A stretch of DNA of 64,000 nucleotides, taken from the NCBI RefSeq assembly GCF_008831285.2, contig NC_045141.1, positions 10,216,106 to 10,280,105 on the forward strand, written 5' to 3'. The stretch comes from Nymphaea colorata (Eukaryota; Streptophyta; Magnoliopsida; Nymphaeales; Nymphaeaceae). The notes beneath the pieces are model-generated. The model worked only from the letters and a program-made list of their open reading frames with translations. It was not told the origin of the DNA and made no database searches. Below, piece by piece: positions 33,180 to 43,304 of the stretch. Both the position numbers and the translations under genes were made by a program. Position 1 is the first letter of the stretch. Every line of letters starts with the position of its first letter.

Positions 33180-33791
33180 AAAAGAAGCACATCAATGACC
33201 TCACTACTAGGATTGTAACCCCTGAAACGACCTTTCTTTCCAAACCGCATCCAGAAATGCTCACATACCTTCTATTCTACCATGGCCAACTGTCTATTTC
33301 CCCTTTCTCCTTATCCCCTGTTCTCTGGAGCACATAACAATGGCCTGCAATACATTACGATAAAAACATATGGATTCTACCACCATATCGACATTGGATG
33401 GCACTTTCCCTGGATCTGATAGAATACCTGACGAAAACCACAGTCCCATCTGCCTTTTATGTTTTTGAATCCACCCTGCATTTTCAACAGAAATGTTTCC
33501 ATAGATTATAAAATTTATATCTTCTATCTCTTTCAGAATTAGTGTGCACTCATTTATCTCTTTCCAAATCATCCAGATGATCATCGGGGAAAGGAGACAC
33601 CAGCATTTATTTATCCAACTACTGCCAACATGTTTCATTCTCCACCAATCATACTCTTTCTTTATCAAACTAAAAGAAGGAATAAAGATATTAAATTTTC
33701 CTCCCACATATTTCTTCACATAAGAAGAAAACTCAAAACATCCAAACAGATAAAAAGGAGACTCTTCCCTTTTTTTACAAAGGACACATCT
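33180..33791 (-). pseudogene. L1-type LINE, 3' part: zf-RVT region
   Basis: A 141-codon minus-strand frame (33294-33719) reads CWCLLSPMIIWMIWKEINEC, the C-terminal zinc-finger-like region (zf-RVT) found after plant LINE reverse transcriptases (usually W..IWKERN). It continues the LINE piece at 39003-40900. The gypsy element separates them at the CATCT duplication. Confidence 0.8.
33787..33791. other. Target-site duplication CATCT of the gypsy element, left copy
   Basis: CATCT here is identical to 39003-39007 and frames the LTR ends exactly. Confidence 0.95.
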
Positions 33792-34191
33792 TGTTTCCGT
33801 AAGTCTGAATCAATTTTTGCTTACTTCGCTTTTGCTTACTATGTCTTTGGTTATACTTTTGTTTACCTGTGATGGAACACCCACCCACCGGTCCCAAATG
33901 CATATAAAGGATTCTATATTTTGGGTGGTCGGCATTTGAATACTATAAGAGGCCCCAGCCATCCTATGTAAGTAAAGTTGTGATTTCTTTCCAAACACCC
34001 TTGCTTACTTCGCTCTTGCGATCAATGTAATTTATGCCCATTGCAAGAGCATCCCTCAAATTTCCTTGCGATCTTTGATTTCCTTGCACCCGTGTTATTC
34101 TCAAGTCTTCCGCAAGCTCTTGAGTCCTTTAGGCTTACGGCGAAGGTGCTATCACCGGGCCACACGAGCCGAAGAAAGTCAGCTCGTGACA
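33792..34191 (+). repeat. 5' LTR of the gypsy element
   Basis: Starts TGTTTCCG, ends CTCGTGACA. A TATAAA box lies at 33903-33908. Confidence 0.95.
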
Positions 34192-34193
34192 AC

Positions 34194-34205
34194 TAGTATC
34201 AGAGC
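34194..34205 (+). promoter_or_regulatory. Primer-binding site of the gypsy element
   Basis: TAGTATCAGAGC, one base from the initiator tRNA-Met complement TGGTATCAGAGC, lies two bases after the LTR. Confidence 0.85.
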
Positions 34206-34289
34206 CAGTTTGACCATCTGGCATGGTAGGGCGTGGGGAGCTAGGTTGGTGTTGAGCTATCCAACGATTGGCTGCTATCTGTGGCATCA

Positions 34290-35335
34290 TGGCTGCAGAT
34301 GAAAAGAATTCTGTAGCGGAGGGAGTATAGACTCGTCAACAAAAGAAGACAAGTGTGACCAATGAAGGAATGGAAGCACGGCTGGTTGCGATCGAGACAA
34401 CCATTGCCTCCTTGACTCATTCCATGACCGAAGCTGCACGGAGCTTTGAAGAGTACAATGTTGGGACGAATCCGAATATGGACCAGGTGAACTCTCAGTT
34501 AGGAGAAGTTTTAGCCTGTTTAGCTGTGATGGAGGATCAGATGGAAGTCCTCAGAATGCGAAATAGGACCCTGGAGAATCGGCTTCCCAGAGGGGACAAA
34601 AGAGGTACAATGATGTTCGAAATGCTAAGGAATTTGAGAACTTTCTCTATCATCTCGAAAAATACCTCAAGGTGAACCAGATCCATGATGATGAAATGAA
34701 GGTCGCAACTGCCTCAATGTTTCTGACGGATGATGCCATGCTGTGGTGGTGGAGGCGGGAGAGTGACGTCGAAAGTGGCATCTGCACTATCGACACTTCG
34801 GAGGAATTCAAGCATGAGATGTGCGAGTATTTCGTGCCCAAAGACATAGAATATCTTGCAAGACGGCGATTGATGGAAATCAAGCAGATCGGATCGATCC
34901 ATGACTATGTTCAAGCATTCACAACGAAGATGCTTGAAATTTCAAGAATGTCTGACGAGGATCGACTATTCCATTTCATGAATGGATTACAATCATGGGT
35001 GGAGCAAGAACTCTGACGACAAGACCCAAAAGACTTGAGTAGTGCCCTTGCAGCGACCAAAAGCTTGGTAGATACCTTAAGGCGGCTGAAGTTTGAATAC
35101 AAGCCCTACAATTCCAATAAGGGTGCAAACAGCAACCACAACAGTGGTGGGAACAATCGGAGAACTCGACAAGTAGAAAAGGGGAACACTAATGCAACGG
35201 TCTCAGAAGAACAATGGTGAAAATGCGTGAGATGGCAACACTTATAGGCCTTTCAGGCCACCACAAGGATTGAAGTGTTGGCACTACAGTGGGAATCACT
35301 TTGCTTCAAAATGCCCGAATGTCGAAAGCAACTAG
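34290..35335 (+). pseudogene. Gypsy gag
   Basis: It begins with MAADEKNSVAEGV then a stop at 34328. The retrotransposon Gag domain follows (34672-35016): AMLWWWRRESDVESG, EEFKHEMCEYFVPKDIEYLA, SIHDYVQAFTTKMLEISRM and FHFMNGLQSWVEQEL. The zinc knuckle near 35273-35320 reads CWHYSGNHFASKC, with Tyr in place of the second Cys. Stops lie at 34328, 35014 and 35218, and a frameshift near 34610-34660. In an active element Gag forms the virus-like particle. Confidence 0.9.
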
Positions 35336-35454
35336 GCCAGCACTTCCAAACAATCTGATTTTTTTGTGCAGGGTCAAGAAGAGGAAGCATATGAGAGCAC
35401 TCCAAATCCTCAGTGCTTTGAAGGAGACCCTGAAGGTGACAATAATGACGTCTA

Positions 35455-35849
35455 CATGACTCATGTACTTGGACATCTTGGTGAATGGGAAGTCCACGAC
35501 AGCGATGGTGGATGCTGATGCAACACACAACTTTGTCTCGGAAGATGAGGCAAAGAGATTGGGCTTCACCCTAGAGAGGGGGGAGTTACACATGAAGGTG
35601 GTGAACTCAGAGGCGAAGCCCATCCACGGAGTGGCCTGGGATGTGGTAGTGAAGATTGAGAGCTGGTCTAGAAAAGCCAACTTCTTGGTGGCATCGATGG
35701 ATGATTTCAAGATGATCCTAGGCATGGAGCTTCTCAGTTTGGCAAAGATAATCCCGATGTCGCATCTGCATGCCATCGGTATTCTTGATGAGAAGTTTCT
35801 GTGGTGGCAAACAAGGAAATGGCTGAAGACTCCCTTGATTCGGTCCTAG
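35455..35849 (+). pseudogene. Gypsy aspartic protease
   Basis: A 128-codon open stretch reads MYLDILVNGKSTTAMVDADA then THNFVSEDEAKRLG. The active-site triad normally D-(S/T)-G is D-A-D here, so catalysis is lost even though the frame is open. It should process the Gag-Pol precursor. Confidence 0.85.
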
Positions 35850-35929
35850 AGGCGCTTGTGCCTGCCTTGGAAGAGTTCACAGAAATGATGCCTATGGAAC
35901 TCCCCAGATGACTGCCACTACGACGTGCA

Positions 35930-36990
35930 GTGGATCATGCTATAGAATTGGTCCCAGGCGCAAAACCACCTGCAATGGCACCTTACCGGATGAGTCCCAT
36001 GGAGTTGAAAGAATTGTGACGTCAACTAGATTAAATGTTGTCGGGAGGAATCATCAGGCCCTCCAAGGCTCTTTATGAAACACCGGTGTTGTTTCACCTA
36101 AAACACGATGGCTCAAAGAGACTGTGTGTCGACTATCCTGCATTGGACAAGGTAACAATCAAGAACAAGTATCTGTGCTCATTGGTGACTTATTCGATCA
36201 GTTGGGAAATGCATGAATCTTTTCAAAGTTGGATCTTCGATCGGGCTATCGAGCTATTGGCAAGTCAAGTTAGTAGAAGGGGATGAAGCAAAGACTACTT
36301 GTGTCACGTGCTATGATGCTTATGAATCCTTAGTTATGCCATTCAGGTTGACATGCGCCAGCAACATTCTCAACACTAATGAACAAGATCTTCTGTCCGC
36401 ACCTTGACAAGTTCGTGGTGGAATATCTTGATGATATCATGGTCTTTAGACGCAGCATGGAGGAGCATGTCAATCATTTGCAAACGGTGTTCGGAGTATT
36501 AAAGGAGAATGATCTCTATGTGAAAAAGGAGAAGTGTCTCTTTGGTCAATAGGAGATCAGTTTTCTTATCCAACTACAGTACCTGAGTTGCGGTCCTTCC
36601 TTGGATTGACCAACTATTACATATGGTTCATTGAGGGGTATTCTCTGTTTGTTGCACCTGTCATTGACTTGCTCAAGAAGAACACCGCTTGGGCTTGAAC
36701 GCAATCTGCCCAAGATGCCTTTGAAGAATTGAAGAGAGCTCTTGTGAGAGAGGTTGTGCATAACTTGCTCGACCACTTGAAACCTTTTGAAGTACACACT
36801 GATGCTTTTGATTTTGCCATTGGTGGCGTATTGATGCAAGAGGGGCATCCAATCGCTTATGAGAACCAAAAGTTGAAGGAAGCAGAGAAGCGCTATAATG
36901 TGCGCAAACGAGAAATAACTACAATCGTGCACTGCCTTCGTATATGGAGACACTATTTGCTGGGAGCACAGTCGTGAAGACTGATAATCT
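35930..36990 (+). pseudogene. Gypsy reverse transcriptase and RNase H
   Basis: Landmarks in order: PYRMSPMELKEL, then a stop, [37 protein letters not shown], the catalytic VEYLDDIMVF at about 36418-36447, KEKCLFGQ then a stop, and the RNase H domain 36729-36977 with FEVHTDAFDFAIGGVLMQEG and EKRYNVRKREITTIVHCLR. Several frame changes lie between them; about 30 codons before the YLDD box are out of frame. Confidence 0.9.
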
Positions 36991-37319
36991 AGCCACGAGC
37001 TACTTCTAGATGCAGAAGAAGTTATCTCCCAAGCAGGCTCATTGGCAATAATTCATGGCCAAGTTTGACTTCCTGTTGGAATACAAGTGGGGGTAGACAC
37101 ATTGAGTTGCAAGGCAAAGCTTGCGGCCACGTGAATAGGGGCTTTTGAAGTGCAACTAGAGGGGCAACCTTCTAGAATGTATTCAAGAAGGCATGCAACA
37201 AGACTCTACAGTGAAGCATCTAGTATCCCTGGCTAAGACGGGCAAGACCAGGATATTTTCGTTGTGAATGGACTCCTTCTCAATCGAGGTGGATGAGTAT
37301 TTGTGTCGAGGTGGGGAAA

Positions 37320-38120
37320 TCTTCGGTGAGAACTATTGAAGGAGTACCACGATACTTTGTGGGCAGGCCATCCTGGCCAGGAGCGAACCTTGGCCTTACT
37401 TGAACGTGGCTACTATTGGCCACAAATGCAGGACGATGTGGAGACTTATGTGAAGATGTGCCTCATCTGTCATCAAGACAAGGGAGTCAATTAGAAGATT
37501 GCCAGCTCATTGGAACCTCTTCCTATTCCGGAGCATCTGCAGGAAAGTCTATCCATGGACTTCAATGTTGGTCTCCCAAAGGTCGATGGACTCAGCTCTA
37601 TCTTGATGGCTGTGAATTGATTCTCCAAGTATGTGACATTTATCCCAATCTCAAAGGAGTGCCCTGCAAAGAAGACAAAAAAGTTGTTCCTGAAGAATAT
37701 AGTAAAGTATTAGGGTGTGCCAAAAAGCATTGTTAGCTATCGTGACGACCTGCTACATAGGCAAGTTTTGACAATAAGTGTTTTGACTGCTGGGCTCGGA
37801 CTTATTGTTTTCAACAAGCTTCCACCCACAGACTAATGGCTAGGCACTTTGTGTGCACGAATCAGAAAAATTGGGTGAAATTACTTGATTCAGCCCAATT
37901 CTGCTACAACTTACAAAAGAGCGAGTCTTCGGGGCACAGTCCATTCGAGATAGCCACTGATCAACAGTCGTTGATGTCGCACACTCTTGTTGCTCAAGAA
38001 AACGGAAGGCCATCTTTGCTTATCAGTTTGTTAGAGACTGGCAAGAGCAGACGAAGCTAACCAAGGTGTTCTTGCACAAAGCAGCCAAGAAGATGAAGAA
38101 ATGGGCCGACAAAAGGTGAC
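37320..38120 (+). pseudogene. Gypsy integrase
   Basis: The HHCC zinc finger is recognisable at about 37340-37490 (EYHDTLWAGHPGQERTLALL ... CLICHQDKG), followed by the core with LSMDFNVGLPKVDG (first catalytic Asp) and FSKYVTFIPISK, then stops and frame changes. It is not functional. Confidence 0.88.
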
Positions 38121-38419
38121 ATCTTGTAGAGTTTAGAGTTGGTGATCATGTCCTCATGAAGCTGTACCCAAATCGTACAAGAATCTTTCGTGAGGGACAC
38201 CAAGTCCTGATACGAAAGTACGAATGACTATTCATCTTGATCAAGAAGATCAGCAAGCTAGCATACAAGTTAAACTTACTACTAGACTTCAAAGTACATC
38301 CAATGTTCCATGTCTGCAACTTGAAGCCCTTCCATGCTGATGAAGAAGACCTAGGGAGGAGCATGCCACAGTAGGCGCCGATCTAACAAAGAACACCATC
38401 ATCAACAAAGTGAGCGGCA

Positions 38420-38570
38420 GATCGACAAATGGAACGGATTCTTCGGCACAAAATCAACTACCTTGGAGAGCCGAAGAAGTACTTAGTCAAGTGGGCAGAC
38501 GAGGAGCAGCCGACATGGGAGTATGCCTTTCGACTGAAGAAGTCCTGGAGTACCATGAAATAGTTGGCAC
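38420..38570 (+). pseudogene. Chromodomain at the C-terminus of gypsy Pol
   Basis: One frame reads RQMERILRHKINYLGEPKKY then LVKWADEEQPTWEYAFRLKK and a stop. The order of hydrophobic and aromatic residues (LVKW...TWE) is that of retrotransposon chromodomains, which steer insertion toward certain chromatin. This assigns the element to chromoviruses. Confidence 0.85.
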
Positions 38571-38589
38571 CGAGGACAGCGCATGATTT

Positions 38590-38602
38590 GAAGGGGAGAT
38601 GT
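38590..38602 (+). promoter_or_regulatory. Gypsy polypurine tract
   Basis: GAAGGGGAGATG-type purine run immediately before the 3' LTR. Confidence 0.75.
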
Positions 38603-39002
38603 TGTTCGCCTAAGTCTGAATCTATTTTTCCTTACTTTGCTTTTACTTACTATATCTTTGATTACGCATTTGTTTACTAGTAATGGAGCACCCTCCCACC
38701 GATCCCAAGTACATATAAGGGATTTTGTATTTTGGGTGGTCTGCATTTGAATCCTGTAAGAGGCCTCAACCATCCTATGTAAGTAAAGCTGTGATTTCTT
38801 TCCAAACGTATTTCCTTACATCGCTCTTGTGATCAATGCAATTTATGCTCATTGTAAGAGCATCCCTCAAATTTCCTTGCGATCTTTGATTTCCTTGAGC
38901 CCGCATTATTCTCAAGTCCTCCGCAAACACTTGAGTCCTTTAGGCTTACGACGAAGGTGCTATCGCCGGGCCGCACGGGGCGAAGAAAGTCAGCCCGTGA
39001 CA
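38603..39002 (+). repeat. 3' LTR of the gypsy element
   Basis: Starts TGTTCGCC, ends CCCGTGACA, followed by CATCT (39003-39007). The TATA box is mutated to CATATAAG. Confidence 0.95.
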
Positions 39003-40905
39003 CATCTATTGGCTATAGATATTCCAAAATGTTTGATTCCATCTTGCATGAAAAATCTCCTTTCTAAAGTCAGAAAACAACACCATTTAGCACGAGGAAT
39101 TGCTTTACAACACTATAGCAACTTTCTCCATTCTAAAATTGGTCTCTTCTTTCTAATGTCCTCATAAAATTCCATAATCTGCATTACTTTCATAATTTTA
39201 GGACCCAATAAGAGATTATCTTTGTAATCAGAGAGTCCTGACATCTCAACCATTCCCTTAATCCAGATCGATCTAGGAGGGGCTAAGTCCCTATTTTGAT
39301 AAGTCAAAAGCATATCACGCACAGACCATTTCAAGAAATGATCAGGTCATCTACTTCTTCCTGATCTGCTTGTAGAAGACAAAAGTCCTCAACCCCAGTT
39401 GTAGGGATGTCAATATATCTCATTTGAATTGGATATCCGACCGATCTGATCCGAAAAAATCAGATATGGATAAAAATTTACTATCTGATTAAGAAATCCG
39501 ATCGGATTCAGATTTAATAAATGACATCCGATCGGATTCGGATTTGGATATACATAAATATCGGATCAGATTTACAAATATCCTCTATCTAATACTTGAA
39601 AAACGGCGAAATCCAGTTCAAAATTCGGATTCGGATTCAGATATAAATTTAAAAAATCAGATTCGGATCTGATTCAGATATAAATATAAAAAATCGGTTT
39701 CGGATCGGATTCAGATTGTAAAATCGGATTTCGGATTCGGATATGACTTCACTTTATTCGAATTTGAATCTGAATCCGAATCCGAATATATGAATATCCG
39801 AAAAAGCGGATATGATTAAAGATGCATCTGATCCGAATCCAATCCGTCGACATCCCTACCTAGTTGGCCAACCAACACTTAGTCTGTCTGCCATCCCCTA
39901 CATCCCATTGAATTTGATGACCAACTACCTGCCAGCTATCCAGAACACCTTTCCAAATCAATGGCATATTTGAAATTTTTCTACAAGTCCAAAGACTGTC
40001 ACAATCCAAATATTTCAACTTTACATAAGCAGACCATAAAGAGGTTGCTAAGATAGAATTTTTAGCAGGATATAGAAGAAAAGCAGAATTAAATGTCCAT
40101 AGATTGACAAAACCTGCTCCTCCTTCTTTCAGATGACCACACAATTGATGCCAGCTGATAGCATGAAGTGTCTTACTTCCTTCTTGCTCTCCCCAAAAAA
40201 AACATGCACATTTTCTTGAGATATCTCTGACAACAGAATTAGGAACCTTAAATCATCTCATCTGAAATCCTATAACACTTTCAATAACACGCATGATTAA
40301 ACATGTTTTACCCTAGAAAGAAAGTAATCTACTTTTCCACAGCGCCAGTTTCTTCAAGATCTTCTCCCTTAAGGGGTCACAATATTGAACAAGGAGAGAG
40401 ACCGTAAACAGTGGCAACCCTAAATAGGAGATAGGCAAGGGCACCGACTTCAAGCCCAAAATATGCTCAAACTCAACAAACATTAAAACCTCCACATGAA
40501 AAGCAACAAAACAGGAATCTGAGTGGTTTACTACAGGAATTTGAGTGGTTCATTTCCAAACCTGCATTTACCACAAAATCAGCAAACACTGCTTTGATTG
40601 CTAGAATAGAATCTTTTTCAGCAGTTGAACACAAGTCACAACATTATGTCATCGGCAAAGCAAGGTAGATTAAATTGTATCCAATAACTCTCGGCACCTT
40701 CAAAGCTCCTCAAGATTTTTCCCATTGAAGTTTCCTAGAAAGAATCTTCATCAGAAAAATAAACAGAAAAGGATAAATGGGATCATCTTGTCGAAGTCCA
40801 TGCTAGGCATGAAAAAAAAAATCACACTCCTTACCATTTACCACAATTACATATGAAGGCGTCGTCATTTATAAAAGAACACCATTAACCCAATGCTTTG
40901 CAAAA
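39003..40905 (-). pseudogene. L1-type LINE, 5' part: reverse transcriptase
   Basis: Read on the minus strand: HGLRQDDPIYPFLFIFLMK at about 40800-40740 (canonical GLRQGDPLSP), the catalytic FADDIM at 40642-40659, ALPISYLGLPLF and KILKKLALWKSRLLSF at 40495-40313, then a zf-RVT approach with GHQIQWDVGDGRQTKCW near 39860-39920. Several stops and frameshifts occur. The part upstream (endonuclease) is absent, as in a 5'-truncated LINE. The piece continues at 33791-33180 after removal of the gypsy element, and is itself interrupted by the element at 39402-39858. Confidence 0.88.
39402..39858. mobile_element. hAT-like element with GGATTCGGAT repeat body, nested in the LINE (457 bp)
   Basis: Terminal inverted repeats TAGGGATGTC(AATA) and, from the right, TAGGGATGTCGACGG. 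The 8-bp target duplication is CCCAGTTG (39394-39401) and CCTAGTTG (39859-39866), one mismatch. Nearly all of the body is degenerate GGATTCGGATT / AATCCGAATCC repeats, purine-strand units on the left and their complement on the right. No coding capacity. Confidence 0.88.
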
Positions 40906-40929
40906 TTTAAACGAAAAAGAGAAAAATTT

Positions 40930-41095
40930 AAAAATCATTGAAAAATGCTTGGAATTTGCATGAAAATGTTGTTAAATTCAAAAAATTCAAATTTTGAGTT
41001 TTGGCTCCAAAACTCTCTATAAATATCTCTACAATCTTCTCTTTTGGGCATGAGGTAACCCTTGGGGAACGTCTAGTACTTTCTTACTTGTAACC
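40930..41095 (+). repeat. Fragment of the long-LTR family (core promoter region)
   Basis: AAATTTTGAGTTTTGGCTCC, TCTCTATAAATA and GAGGTAACCCTTGGGGAAC align with 51120-51240 of solo LTR 1 and 54390-54510 of solo LTR 2. It contains the perfect palindrome GAGTTTTGGCTCCAAAACTC at 40996-41015 and a TATAAATA box at 41018-41025. Confidence 0.75.
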
Positions 41096-41905
41096 TTGAG
41101 TCTCTCTCTCTCTCTCTCTCTCTCTCTTTGATTTGTCACTTAAAGTCTCTCTTTCTCTTTCTTTTATTAAGCTCTCTCTTCAACTTATCTCTATTTCAAA
41201 TATCTCTCTCTTTGATTCCTCTCTTAAATTCTTTTTTTCTCTCTTTTATAATACCGCTATGTTCAATTTCTAGTATCTCTTAAAATCACTTTTTCTCTTG
41301 CTTTTATTATGACCTTTTCCTATCTCCCTCACTTCGGTTTCTCTATTAATTCTTTTTCTCTTTTGTTAATATTTCTCTCTTTGATCTATTTCTCTCCCTT
41401 CCCCCTCGGTTGGAGTTTTCTCTTAAAATCTTTCTTTTCTCTTATTTATTAATTTATGCATCTCTTCAAATTTCTCCCTTAAATTCTATTTTTTTATTGC
41501 TTTTATTAATCTCCCTCTCTTTGTCTTAGATTTATCTATTTTTTTTAGACTCTCTCTCTTCCCATCTCTCTCTTTGATTTCTCTCTTTTATTAATATCTC
41601 TCTAACTCTCTTCCATTTCTCTCTTAAAATCTCTACACCTCTCTCCAACTCCCTTAGATTTTTCTCTCTCTCTTTTATTAATCTCTCTCTCTCTGTCTTT
41701 TAGTCACACTCTCTCTACAATTTGTCTATTTCTCTCTCTTTGATCTCTCTCTTAAAATCTCTCTTCCTTTCTCTTTTGCTTTGTCTTTGATTTCTCTTTG
41801 TTGCTCTGTTTGATTTCTTCTTAAGCTCTCTCACTCTGTCTTTTTAAAATCTCTATCTCTTTCTCACTCTCGCCCTTTCTTTCTCTATCTCTCAAAGTCT
41901 TAAGT
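41095..41905. repeat. About 800-bp polypyrimidine array on the plus strand
   Basis: Nearly pure C/T tracts with recurring TCTCTCTTTGATTTCTCTC and TTAAAATCTCTCTTTCTC modules, interrupted by short TTATTAA segments. It directly follows the long-LTR fragment, whose intact relatives are pyrimidine-rich at this point, so it probably expanded from that seed. Confidence 0.93.
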
Positions 41906-41999
41906 TTTAAATTCCTATGATCCTTTGTCTAAAATCTAGTTATTCTTAAGAGCCACACAACTTTCCAAGTAACACAACCAAAATTTTCCACATCCAGCC

Positions 42000-42260
42000 A
42001 ACAATTCGAAGAAAGAGAGAGTGAAAGATTAACAAGAGAGAAAAAAAGATGTTTTAAGAGATAATCGAAGAGAGGGAAAAAATGAGATTTGCTTTAATAA
42101 TCAGATATCATAAATTTGATAAAACTTAAGATTGTAAGTTCAAGAAATAATTTTAGAAATTTACAGAAGACCTCATTTTTTATATAGGCTGGAAATTGAA
42201 CTAGGGATCAGTGAAGAGCTTAGGGCAAGTCTCCAAGGCTTCCTTAGAGGCTTATTTCGA
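42000..42260 (-). repeat. Inverted fragment of the long-LTR family
   Basis: Read on the minus strand, AGCCTTGGAGACTT, followed by CTAAGCTC, and CCTATATAAAAAATGAGGTC match solo LTR 2 at about 55306-55385, with a pyrimidine-rich stretch beyond as in the LTR. The orientation is opposite to the fragment at 40930. Confidence 0.55.
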
Positions 42261-42516
42261 AAGACTATTGAAAAGTGCTTAAAATTATCTATATATACAT
42301 ATAAGGAAAAATTTATATATATGTGTGTGTTTATCTTTGGGATTATGAGAATATCTCTCTTCCATCATTGAGTATGGGAGGAAGCCCCTATTCTAGAAGA
42401 AGTTGATGAAAGTAACGCTTCTCGTGCCTTTTTGTGCTTCAATTTAATCGAGGATGTGCGTGTTTAGGAAATTTATTCTTTTGAGACTACTAATAGGATG
42501 GTCAACAGGTATATAT
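42261..42516. other. Intergenic sequence, nothing recognised
   Basis: A short AT-rich stretch with a TATATATG SSR near 42290-42330. Confidence 0.5.
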
Positions 42517-42519
42517 TAA

Positions 42520-43269
42520 CGCCCTGTTTGGATGGAGGGAAAGTAAAAGAAAGAACAATCAATCCTTTGTTTGGTTGATTAATTAAAAAAAAAGAAAATG
42601 AAAGGAAAATAAAAAGTTTGTTTGGTTGCAAAGGGAGAGAAAGGAAAGGGAGGGAAATCAAAGAGATCTCTAATGTAAATCCAATCCTTCCATAATTGGG
42701 AGGGAAAGAAAAAACCTATCCATTTCTACTGTGTATACCCTTTCCACCAGCCCTCAGAAGAGACATCAACCAACTTTGTGTGTCTCTTTCTCTCCCATCC
42801 ACCATTGCTCAAGACTTAGATGGTATTTCACAATGGCCCCTTTACCAAACTCAAGTTTTTGTCATTTTTATGTCATCTAATTAGTGCACCTGAAAAAGGC
42901 ATTTTGTTCGATTGATATAAATTTTTATCATATTTATTACTACAGAATGAAATGTCAAGTGTAAGTATGGTTCCTCTTTTACTGAATCAGGAAATCAAAT
43001 TAAAAATAGTTTTATTTGAATGATAAATTTTTGAATGTTAGGGGTATTATTCTAAACTATTATAAATTCTATGTTTTTCTTTTCTTTATCTAGTACAAAC
43101 AAACGTGATTTTAGCAATTCATTCTTTTCTATCAAAACAAGCTTTATAATCACATCTTTCCTTTCATTTTCTTTCAATTCCCTTCCTTTCCCATTCCCAT
43201 TCCCTCCCTTTCCTTTCCATTCATTTTCATCCCTCCCTTTCCTTCCCTTCCCTCCATCCAAACAAAGCG
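42520..43269. mobile_element. Tourist-like (PIF/Harbinger) element, 750 bp
   Basis: Terminal inverted repeats CGCCCTGTTTGGATGGAGGG and, from the right, CGCTTTGTTTGGATGGAGGG. A 3-bp target duplication TAA (42517-42519, 43270-43272), the PIF/Harbinger signature. The first 150 bp and last 150 bp are purine- and pyrimidine-rich in inverted fashion. No transposase; open frames of 62-69 codons lie on the SSR-like arms. Confidence 0.85.
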
Positions 43270-43304
43270 TAAGAGAATGATGATTAAAAGGTGGTTAAAG
43301 ATGT

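Larger units (their letters stand above)
33792..39002 (+). mobile_element. Ty3/gypsy chromovirus, degenerate, nested in a LINE
   Basis: A 5.2-kb element with two 400-bp LTRs, a perfect CATCT duplication, a tRNA-Met type primer site, and domain order Gag, protease, reverse transcriptase, RNase H, integrase, chromodomain. That order, with integrase after RNase H, defines Ty3/gypsy; the chromodomain places it among chromoviruses. The LTRs differ at about 52 of 400 positions by hand count (about 87% identity), close to the copia element, so both insertions look similarly old. All coding regions contain stops or frameshifts. Confidence 0.95.
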
